A stretch of DNA of 64,000 nucleotides, from assembly GCA_001880285.1 (NCBI GenBank), contig CP016269.1:1250501-1314500 (forward strand), read 5' to 3'. The notes below the pieces were generated by a model. It was given only the letters and a program-made list of their open reading frames with translations, had not been told where the DNA came from and made no database searches. Both the position numbers and the translations under genes were made by a program. The first letter of the stretch is position 1. Every line of letters starts with the position of its first letter. Shown here in pieces: positions 54,592 through 61,569 of the stretch. The DNA comes from Flavobacteriaceae bacterium UJ101 (GTDB lineage Bacteria; Bacteroidota; Bacteroidia; Flavobacteriales; UJ101).

Positions 54592-55518
54592 TTAAAAAGG
54601 GTTAATTTGTCCTTCTTGTATTTTTAAACAACTGTAAATAAAGCGATTAATTGGAACTGAAAAATTTGATTTTGAAGCTAATCGAACGACTTCTCCTGTT
54701 AAAAAGTCAATTTCAGAAGGTTTTTTATCATAAAAATCACGTTGCATAGAGGAAGTCGCTTCGTAAGGAAAACCATCAATCATTTTCATTGTTTTTTCTA
54801 CTAAATTTTCAGGTAAATTCACTTTATTGATAACTCCAAGATCTGTTATTTCTTGTAATAAGTTAATTAACAACTCGCGTGTTTCTTTATTCTCTCGAAT
54901 TTCACCATATGTGGCTCTAGCAATAGTAGTTAATCCTCCCGAACAAATAAATATAAATTTCTGCCATTTGTCAGAAAGAATATCTTCAGAACGTTTGTAC
55001 GTAATTTCGGAAGCTTTTATCACAGTTTCTAAACGATCTAAAAATGAGATGTTTTGATGAAAAGAATTTCCAAAAACCATGGTAGGTTCATATCCAAAAT
55101 GATTAATAATACCATAATCTTCTATTTTACTAAAAATTTTAACCAAACCGTGTACTATATTTTTTTCAGCACTATATTCTGATAATTGATTTTCAGCTGT
55201 AATACCATTTAATAAAGGAATTATAATGGTTTCATCATGAATTACAGAAGATAATTGTTTAGCAATTTCTTCCACTTGATTCGATTTTGTACAAACAAAA
55301 ACAATATCTACTTCTTCTACTTCTGAAATGGTCTGCACAACTTTTACTTTTGGAAGAAGAAAAGAACCGTTTATACTTTTCACATAAAGTCCTTTTTCTT
55401 TAATTGCCTCAAAATGTTTTCCCCTTGCAACAAAGGTTACATCAAAATTGGCTTGAGCCATTTTACCTCCAAAATAACCTCCCACACCTCCTGTGCCTAT
55501 AATTAAAATTCGTTCCAT
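54592..55518 (-). CDS. panE: 2-dehydropantoate 2-reductase
   Basis: NADPH-dependent ketopantoate reductase of pantothenate/CoA synthesis, 308 residues. The N-terminal Rossmann motif is ILIIGTGGVGGYFGGKMAQA; the substrate lysine lies in SDKWQKFIFICSGG; the C-terminal region has EATSSMQRDFYDKKPSEIDF, a KPA reductase hallmark. In IlvC-containing organisms IlvC can do this reaction weakly, so panE is not always needed. It has no close operon partner. Confidence 0.92.
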   Translation of the reverse strand: MERILIIGTGGVGGYFGGKMAQANFDVTFVARGKHFEAIKEKGLYVKSINGSFLLPKVKVVQTISEVEEVDIVFVCTKSNQVEEIAKQLSSVIHDETIIIPLLNGITAENQLSEYSAEKNIVHGLVKIFSKIEDYGIINHFGYEPTMVFGNSFHQNISFLDRLETVIKASEITYKRSEDILSDKWQKFIFICSGGLTTIARATYGEIRENKETRELLINLLQEITDLGVINKVNLPENLVEKTMKMIDGFPYEATSSMQRDFYDKKPSEIDFLTGEVVRLASKSNFSVPINRFIYSCLKIQEGQINPF

Positions 55519-55533
55519 AAGCCCTAAATATAA

Positions 55534-55566
55534 TAAAAAACTACCTCAAAATACATTTGAGATAGT
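55534..55566 (-). terminator. Intrinsic terminator between the LysM gene and panE
   Basis: ACTACCTCAAA (55540-55550) pairs with TTTGAGATAGT (55556-55566), one wobble, with a T run on the minus strand (55540-55534). It is 16 nt before the panE start. It is the second terminator after the LysM gene; a TATATTTG promoter-like element lies between the two. Confidence 0.8.
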
Positions 55567-55619
55567 CTTCTAATATTTATATAAAAGTAGCTTTCTAATT
55601 TTTTAAATTATTTAGACTA

Positions 55620-55627
55620 CAAATATA
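55620..55627 (-). promoter_or_regulatory. Isolated -7-like element before a terminator (possible small RNA)
   Basis: TATATTTG on the minus strand matches TAnnTTTG; a transcript starting near 55614 would end at the terminator 55534-55566, giving about 80 nt without an ORF. No TTG -33 is found. It may be a small RNA or just chance. Confidence 0.25.
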
Positions 55628-55641
55628 ATTGCCATTTATCT

Positions 55642-55669
55642 AAAAAGAAATACCATATTTATGGTATTT
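55642..55669 (-). terminator. Terminator at the end of the LysM gene
   Basis: AAATACCATA (55648-55657) pairs with TATGGTATTT (55660-55669), 2-nt gap; minus-strand tail is C then T5. It overlaps the stop codon of the LysM gene by one base. Confidence 0.6.
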
Positions 55670-57462
55670 TAATAACGAATTATAAATAATCCTTTATTAA
55701 CATAACCTCCTTTTTCTACTTTTTCTAATTGAATTTTATTAAATAATCCTTCTTGAATTGTCTTTGGATTTTTAAACTCATTATTTAAAATCATATAATA
55801 AGTCCAATCAAATCCTGCAGAAGAATATTTATCTGGAAAAGCTTCATTTTCTCTTTTATAATCGTACTTCGTTTTATATACGTTATATTTATTATCATTA
55901 AAATAATTTGGAATTACAGCTAATAACCCTAAATCGGTTAGCATACTATTCCCTAAAAAGGCATTATTCAACCCTTTCCCTTTAACATAAGAAGCATTAT
56001 AACCTACAGCAAAAGTCTTAATATTTCGATCTTGAACTCTAGCTTCGTACATTTTTTCTAATGCAGCTTTTGCTATTGATGCATTCATTGTATTTAATAC
56101 AATAGAAGATTTTTCAGGCATTTTAGCAAAATCATATTCTTTTATTGAAGTAATTTGCTCAATATAAGAATTGGTAAATTGTTTTCCTAAATCAGTACGA
56201 AGACTAGGATTATCATTTCCAATTACAAAAATACTATCAAATTGATTTCGAACTCTTATTTTATTACTTAAGCCTTCTACTAAAGCTTCTTGCGTTAAGT
56301 TTGCTTTAATTAAGTTTTCACGATTGGCTACATTAACACTTCGTGAGAAAGGAGAAATCACCTTAATTTTTTTACTTTTCACATGATCTGCCATCCAGTG
56401 AACATTATCGGATCGTAAAGGCCCGATAATTAAATCTACTTCATCAAAATTAATTTTTTTAGCAATGGCTTGCGTTTCACTTAAAGCTCCCTTATTATCA
56501 AATGTTTTTGCTTTAATTTTCTTTCCTTTATTTGCTAATGAATCAAGTGCAAATAATGATCCCATATAAAATTCAGTTGTCATAAAGCTACGCTTTTTAG
56601 AGAGCTCATAATCTTCTGAATTAAATGGTAAAATATAAATTACATTTAAATAATCTTTTGTTTTTATAACTTCCTCTGGATCTTCTTCAATGGATTTAAC
56701 AGGTATTTTTAGTTTCATTCCTGCTTTTAAACCATTTTTCAAATCAGGATTGTGTTTTAATAAGTCATCTAACGAAATATTGTATTTACGAATGATACTA
56801 AAAATAGTTTCTCCTTTTTTTACTTTGTGTATTGTAAAACCATCTTCTACAGCTGGGAAATATATTTTTTGACCTATTTTTAAACCATTTACTAACACAG
56901 GGTTATATGTTTTCAAGGTAGCCTCATCTGTATTAAATCGTTTTGCAAGAGAATAAAACGTATCGCCTTTTACAACGGTATAATAATTTTTTGTACTAAC
57001 AACTGAAGTTGAAGATTGGCTCTCAGGAATTACATCCTTTGTTTCATTTGTTTTCTCTACATTTAAAATTTGATCAACTTTCAAATTTTCTGCAGTCAAA
57101 CCATCATTAAGACGTATCAATTCATCTGTTGAAATTCCTAACTTCTTACTAATGGCGTATAAAGTATCACCTTTTTGAACACGGTATTGATTTGAAGTTG
57201 CTTTTGGAGCTTCAGGGGATTTTGTATATACTATTTTCCCTTCTTTAGAAGCTTTTCCTTCTGATGAAACCATAATTTCGGCTCCTTCTTTTAATCCACT
57301 TTGTTCTAAGCCTGGATTCATTTCATAGAGTGTGTCTATTGAAACCTTATGTATTTTTGATATATTATATAAGGTATCTCCAGATTTTACTTTATATACT
57401 TGCTGTGCATAAAGTAAATGGGTCAACATCAGTAAACTAAAAATCAATAAAGATTTTTTCAT
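55669..57462 (-). CDS. LysM and periplasmic-binding-domain fusion protein
   Basis: From the ATG at 57462 it is 597 residues: signal peptide (1-19, MKKSLLIFSLLMLTHLLYA), four LysM peptidoglycan-binding domains at about 22-65, 92-135, 160-203 and 211-254 (for example YRVQKGDTLYAISKKLGIST), then a type-I periplasmic-binding-protein-like domain (about 270-597, with DLIIGPLRSDNVHWMAD). The open frame extends to 57501, but a TATATTTG promoter element lies at 57488-57495, inside that extension, so the start is downstream (57462, or 57474). A cell-wall-bound sensor or binding protein is inferred; ligand unknown. Confidence 0.85.
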   Translation of the reverse strand: MKKSLLIFSLLMLTHLLYAQQVYKVKSGDTLYNISKIHKVSIDTLYEMNPGLEQSGLKEGAEIMVSSEGKASKEGKIVYTKSPEAPKATSNQYRVQKGDTLYAISKKLGISTDELIRLNDGLTAENLKVDQILNVEKTNETKDVIPESQSSTSVVSTKNYYTVVKGDTFYSLAKRFNTDEATLKTYNPVLVNGLKIGQKIYFPAVEDGFTIHKVKKGETIFSIIRKYNISLDDLLKHNPDLKNGLKAGMKLKIPVKSIEEDPEEVIKTKDYLNVIYILPFNSEDYELSKKRSFMTTEFYMGSLFALDSLANKGKKIKAKTFDNKGALSETQAIAKKINFDEVDLIIGPLRSDNVHWMADHVKSKKIKVISPFSRSVNVANRENLIKANLTQEALVEGLSNKIRVRNQFDSIFVIGNDNPSLRTDLGKQFTNSYIEQITSIKEYDFAKMPEKSSIVLNTMNASIAKAALEKMYEARVQDRNIKTFAVGYNASYVKGKGLNNAFLGNSMLTDLGLLAVIPNYFNDNKYNVYKTKYDYKRENEAFPDKYSSAGFDWTYYMILNNEFKNPKTIQEGLFNKIQLEKVEKGGYVNKGLFIIRY

Positions 57463-57487
57463 AATCAGATTCATGTAATTTTCGATG

Positions 57488-57495
57488 CAAATATA
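57488..57495 (-). promoter_or_regulatory. -7 element of the LysM gene, deciding its start
   Basis: TATATTTG on the minus strand is a perfect TAnnTTTG match, 13-25 nt before the two candidate ATGs. It is in the 48-bp gap behind bshC. It rules out the upstream ATG at 57501. Confidence 0.55.
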
Positions 57496-57510
57496 ACACA
57501 TTAAATCGAT

Positions 57511-59100
57511 TTAAAAAGTTAGGATAACAAACTCATCCTCAAATGGATTCAAATGAGTTTTCACCTCCTTTATAAAAGTAATATCTGTATCTATAATAAT
57601 CTCAGAAAAGTTCACAACACGCTCTTGAATTTTCCCTTTAGGATGAATTTTAAAGTATAAATTTTCTATACTTTCTTTTTGTTCTTCAAATTTTCTTTTC
57701 TCTGCTTTAAGTAACCTCTTCTCTAGTATTCTAATTGACTTACTAACCTTTGCCTCATGTGCTTCAACCGCACTTAAAAAACTTTTGTCTGTTTCTTTTG
57801 CAATTGTTTTTAATTGAGAAAACTCATCTTCAAAAACCTTAAAATAGCGCTCAAAGCTCAAATCAATTTCTGTATTTTTTCGAACTAAATCTTCAAATAA
57901 TAGAGCAGGACTTGAGAAAATATCTTGTAGTGTTAAATTTTTCTTAATTATTTTTTCACGTACTGATTTTCCCAAAACTAAAACAGAATTACGTAATTTC
58001 AATATAGGAAAAGGAATCTTTTGAGAATTAAAAAAAGATTTCAATTCTAACCAATATGCTATTTCACCTCCTCCACCAATATAGGCTACATTGGGAAGAA
58101 TAACTTCTTGATACAAAGGTCTTAACAAAACATTTGGACTAAAATTTTGAGGATTCTGATCTAATTCTGTTAACAATTCCTCTTTTGAAAATCGTAATGA
58201 TGTATTGTTTATTATAAATTCATTGTCTTCAAAAATAATACGTTCTCTTCCTCCTTTAAATAAATAGAACAAGTTAATTTCACGAGGATTTACTTGTATT
58301 TTATACCCCAACGCTCTTAAATCATCAATTGACTTAGAAACTTTATTAAAGGCGGTTTGTTGAACCAATTCTTCTTGAACGTATGGTTTGAATAAAGTTT
58401 TTAATTTTGGATCATCACCATCAATAATAATTAAACCATATTCTTCAAACAACTCATTTACTAAAATACGTGTAGCATATGCTAAAGAATTGGTTTCCAA
58501 ATAGGTTTCTCTAAACAAACTCAACAAATAGGTTTTCTTTTTACTATTGGGAAGTATAATTTCAAGTGTTTTAAAAACCTCATTCATTCCTTTTAAATCA
58601 AAACGTCCAACAGCTCCTGTTTGATCAGAATTCCAACGAATCACTTTTTCTTTATAATTAAAATGATTGATTTCTTCAAAATCATGATCCTCAGTTGCCA
58701 TCCAATAAACAGGCACAAATTTTTTGTCAGATGAAAATCGATTCATTTCCTCAGCCAAATTAATCACACATACTATTTTATAAATAAAATATAATGGTCC
58801 TGTAAATAAGTTTAATTGATGTCCTGTTGTAATAGTAAACGTATTTTCCTCCTTTAAAGCATGAAGATTCTTTGAAACATTTTGATGAATTTTAAACCCT
58901 TCATATTGTTTTACCAAACATTCATACAAAACAGTTCTATTTTGATACGATTGACTCTTTAATTCGGCTTGTTTTAAAAAATTTTCACGAGTAGGGTATT
59001 GTCCATAAAAAGACTTTAAAGCTTCTTCTTGAGCTATATAATCTAACATCAACTTTGAAAAAGCTTGTGTTTCTTTAAATGATACTGTTTCCTTTGTCAT
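57511..59100 (-). CDS. bshC: Bacillithiol synthase (cysteine-adding enzyme BshC)
   Basis: Final enzyme of bacillithiol biosynthesis: it joins cysteine to GlcN-malate. The 529-residue sequence shows the BshC hallmarks TTGHQLNLFTGPLYFIYK, VYWMATEDHDFEEI and the C-terminal coiled-coil region (about 400-480). BshA and BshB are not in the window. Bacillithiol is known in Bacteroidota. It has a TACATTTG element right in front of its ATG. Confidence 0.93.
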   Translation of the reverse strand: MTKETVSFKETQAFSKLMLDYIAQEEALKSFYGQYPTRENFLKQAELKSQSYQNRTVLYECLVKQYEGFKIHQNVSKNLHALKEENTFTITTGHQLNLFTGPLYFIYKIVCVINLAEEMNRFSSDKKFVPVYWMATEDHDFEEINHFNYKEKVIRWNSDQTGAVGRFDLKGMNEVFKTLEIILPNSKKKTYLLSLFRETYLETNSLAYATRILVNELFEEYGLIIIDGDDPKLKTLFKPYVQEELVQQTAFNKVSKSIDDLRALGYKIQVNPREINLFYLFKGGRERIIFEDNEFIINNTSLRFSKEELLTELDQNPQNFSPNVLLRPLYQEVILPNVAYIGGGGEIAYWLELKSFFNSQKIPFPILKLRNSVLVLGKSVREKIIKKNLTLQDIFSSPALLFEDLVRKNTEIDLSFERYFKVFEDEFSQLKTIAKETDKSFLSAVEAHEAKVSKSIRILEKRLLKAEKRKFEEQKESIENLYFKIHPKGKIQERVVNFSEIIIDTDITFIKEVKTHLNPFEDEFVILTF

Positions 59101-59104
59101 AAAA

Positions 59105-59112
59105 CAAATGTA
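59105..59112 (-). promoter_or_regulatory. Putative -7 element of bshC
   Basis: TACATTTG on the minus strand, 4 nt before the bshC ATG, implying a near-leaderless mRNA. The -33 region has no TTG. Confidence 0.45.
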
Positions 59113-59217
59113 AGGAAGAATTTAGAATTGAAGAAGAGTTGCCTTTTAAAGTAGAAGTATTCCGTATATCTGTAGAGGTATTTTACAAATCATTCTAAAA
59201 ATATATACTGGAAAAAT

Positions 59218-59877
59218 TCAAATGATCACTCCATCTTTCATAACCAATTTGCGATCCGTTAAGTCTGCTAACTTTTCATTATGTGTAACAATAACAAAGG
59301 TTTGTTTAAACTGATCCCGTAAATCAAAAAATAACTGATGTAAATCATCTGCATTTTTAGAATCTAAATTTCCTGAAGGTTCATCAGCAAAAATTACTTT
59401 GGGTTTATTAATTAGAGCTCTTGCGATAGCTACACGTTGTTGTTCTCCACCAGAAAGTTCTGTAGGTTTATGTAATTTTCGATGGGAAACACCCAAATAG
59501 TCTAATAATTCTAAAGCATCCTTCTCTAATTGTCTTTTACTTTTCCCAGCAATCATACCTGGTAAACATACATTCTCTAACGCATTAAATTCAGGTAATA
59601 ATTGATGAAATTGAAAAATAAAACCAATATTTTCATTACGAAATTTAGCTAATTTCTTCTCTGACAAATTTGTAACCTCTGTTTGATCAATTATAATAGA
59701 TTCTTGAAAATCCTTTGAAGGGCGATCCAATGTCCCTAAGATTTGTAAAAGCGTTGTTTTCCCTGCACCAGAACTTCCTACAATGGATACTACTTCACTT
59801 TTTTTTATTTCCAAATCTACACCTTTCAAAACATGAAGATCATTAAAATACTTATGAATATTTTTAGCTAAAATCAT
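59218..59877 (-). CDS. LolD/MacB-type ABC transporter ATP-binding protein
   Basis: A 219-residue ABC ATPase. Walker [10 protein letters not shown] (about residues 33-41), the Q-loop [12 protein letters not shown], signature [15 protein letters not shown] and Walker [12 protein letters not shown]. The sequence is of the LolD/MacB/FtsE class, which powers lipoprotein release or membrane extrusion. LolD fits the length, but no permease (LolC/E) lies next to it, so the partner must be elsewhere. It is single-gene on the minus strand. Confidence 0.88.
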   Translation of the reverse strand: MILAKNIHKYFNDLHVLKGVDLEIKKSEVVSIVGSSGAGKTTLLQILGTLDRPSKDFQESIIIDQTEVTNLSEKKLAKFRNENIGFIFQFHQLLPEFNALENVCLPGMIAGKSKRQLEKDALELLDYLGVSHRKLHKPTELSGGEQQRVAIARALINKPKVIFADEPSGNLDSKNADDLHQLFFDLRDQFKQTFVIVTHNEKLADLTDRKLVMKDGVII

Positions 59878-59910
59878 TATATTTATTTCTATAAAAATGC
59901 AAGATACTTA

Positions 59911-59944
59911 ATAGTCATTAGTAATTAATGATTCGTAATTAGTA
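59911..59944. repeat. Degenerate AATTAGT/ATTCGTA repeat
   Basis: ATAGTCATTAGTAATTAATG then ATTCGTAATTAGTA: short imperfect units. A related stretch (TTTCTTATTTCTAATTCCTA at about 60081-60100) lies nearer sucC. The 286-bp gap upstream of sucC otherwise holds AT-rich sequence and no gene. Confidence 0.4.
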
Positions 59945-60163
59945 TTTTTATAAAATATAATCTAATAAAATGATTATAAGCATATTATATATTTGCTTTA
60001 ACGATAGGATTATCATTTGCAAAAAAACATTTATATCACTGATTTACAACACATTAAATAATTAGTCATAAAAATCATAATTTCTTATTTCTAATTCCTA
60101 ATTATTTTATTGTATCTTCATCCTTTAAAATTTAAATTCAATAAGAAATTATTACATAGAATC

Positions 60164-61354
60164 ATGAATTTACACGAATATCAAGGTAAAGAAATTCTTA
60201 ATTCATTTGGAGTAAGAATACAAAGAGGAATTGTGGCTGACACTGCTGAAGGAGCTGTTGAAGCAGCTAAAAAATTATCTGAAGAAACGGGAACTTCTTG
60301 GTGGGTAATCAAGGCACAAGTTCATGCAGGAGGCCGTGGAAAAGGTGGTGGTGTAAAATTAGCTAAATCTTTAGAAGAAGTTAAGACAATTGCAGACCAA
60401 ATCTTAGGAATGTATTTAGTAACACCTCAAACTTCTGCTGAAGGAAAACTAGTTAACCAAGTATTAATCGCTGAAGATGTTTATTATCCTGGAGAATCTG
60501 AAACAGATGAATATTATATGTCTATCCTATTAAATCGTACTACAGGAAGAAATATGATTATGTATTCTACTGAAGGAGGAATGGATATTGAAACCGTAGC
60601 AGAGGAAACACCTCATTTAATCTTCACAGAAGATATTGATCCAAAAGTAGGCATTATGCCTTTTCAAGCACGTAAAGTTGCTTTTAACTTAGGATTAAGT
60701 GGTACTGCTTTTAAAGAAATGACCAAATTTGTTACAGCATTATATACTGCATATGTTAAATCTGATTCTTCTTTATTTGAGATTAACCCAGTATTAAAAA
60801 CTTCCGATAATCTAATTATGGCAGTTGATGCAAAAGTTACTTTAGACGACAATTCATTATTCCGTCATAAAGATTACGCTACATTACGTGATACTAGAGA
60901 AGAGGATGCAACAGAAGTTGAAGCAGGAGAAGCTGGTTTAAACTTTGTTAAATTAGATGGTAATGTAGGATGTATGGTTAACGGAGCTGGTTTAGCAATG
61001 TCAACTATGGATATTATCAAATTATCTGGAGGTAGTCCTGCAAACTTCTTAGATGTAGGAGGTACTGCAGATGCTGAGCGTGTTGAAAAAGCATTCCGTA
61101 TCATTTTACGTGATGAAAATGTAAAAGCCATTCTAGTGAATATTTTTGGAGGTATTGTACGTTGTGACCGTGTAGCACAAGGGGTTATTGATGCTTATAA
61201 AAACATGGGAGATGCAATTCAAGTTCCTATTATTGTACGTTTACAAGGAACCAATGCCGAAATTGCTAAAAAGATGATTGATGAAAGTGGTTTAAAAGTA
61301 CTTTCTGCTATCACTTTACAAGAAGCAGCAGATCGAGTAAAAGAGGTCGTTTAA
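60164..61354 (+). CDS. sucC: Succinyl-CoA synthetase beta subunit
   Basis: ADP-forming succinate-CoA ligase, beta chain, a TCA-cycle enzyme that makes ATP from succinyl-CoA together with SucD. The start is the ATG at 60164: MNLHEYQGKEILNSFGV is the conserved N-terminus, and the open frame back to 60110 has no support. The 396 residues hold an ATP-grasp domain (KAQVHAGGRGKGGGVK) and the C-terminal CoA-ligase domain (NIFGGIVRCD, FLDVGGTADAERVEKA). sucD is not next to it in this window. A long terminator follows. Confidence 0.97.
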   Translation: MNLHEYQGKEILNSFGVRIQRGIVADTAEGAVEAAKKLSEETGTSWWVIKAQVHAGGRGKGGGVKLAKSLEEVKTIADQILGMYLVTPQTSAEGKLVNQVLIAEDVYYPGESETDEYYMSILLNRTTGRNMIMYSTEGGMDIETVAEETPHLIFTEDIDPKVGIMPFQARKVAFNLGLSGTAFKEMTKFVTALYTAYVKSDSSLFEINPVLKTSDNLIMAVDAKVTLDDNSLFRHKDYATLRDTREEDATEVEAGEAGLNFVKLDGNVGCMVNGAGLAMSTMDIIKLSGGSPANFLDVGGTADAERVEKAFRIILRDENVKAILVNIFGGIVRCDRVAQGVIDAYKNMGDAIQVPIIVRLQGTNAEIAKKMIDESGLKVLSAITLQEAADRVKEVV

Positions 61355-61376
61355 CGATCTTTTAAAAAATATTGTT

Positions 61377-61426
61377 AAGGCCTAAATGTTACATTTTTAT
61401 TTCATTAGTGTACGTTTAGGCCTTTT
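61377..61426 (+). terminator. Intrinsic terminator of sucC
   Basis: AAGGCCTAAA (61377-61386) pairs with TTTAGGCCTT (61415-61424), with a long AT-rich loop and a T4 tail. It lies 22 nt after the sucC stop. Confidence 0.8.
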
Positions 61427-61498
61427 CTATGCTACATTTCCTTACTTAAACGTTTTAGTACTGATATAAATCATTGGTGTAACTTATACATTAAAGCC

Positions 61499-61528
61499 TT
61501 GTTTTTTCCTTAATTTTTGTTAAATTTG
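61499..61528 (+). promoter_or_regulatory. Bacteroidota-type promoter of the SusC-like receptor gene
   Basis: TTG (61499-61501), a 19-nt spacer and TAAATTTG (61521-61528) match the consensus. The predicted start near 61534 leaves a leader of about 36 nt. Confidence 0.8.
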
Positions 61529-61569
61529 ATACCAAACATACTGTTTAACATAATTAAAACTACTTATAA

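Noticed and set aside
57463-57501. Upstream start of the LysM protein
   Set aside because: A -7 promoter element lies within it and the signal peptide starts at 57462.
60110-60163. Upstream extension of sucC by 18 codons
   Set aside because: The conserved N-terminus of the family begins at MNLHEYQGK, 60164.
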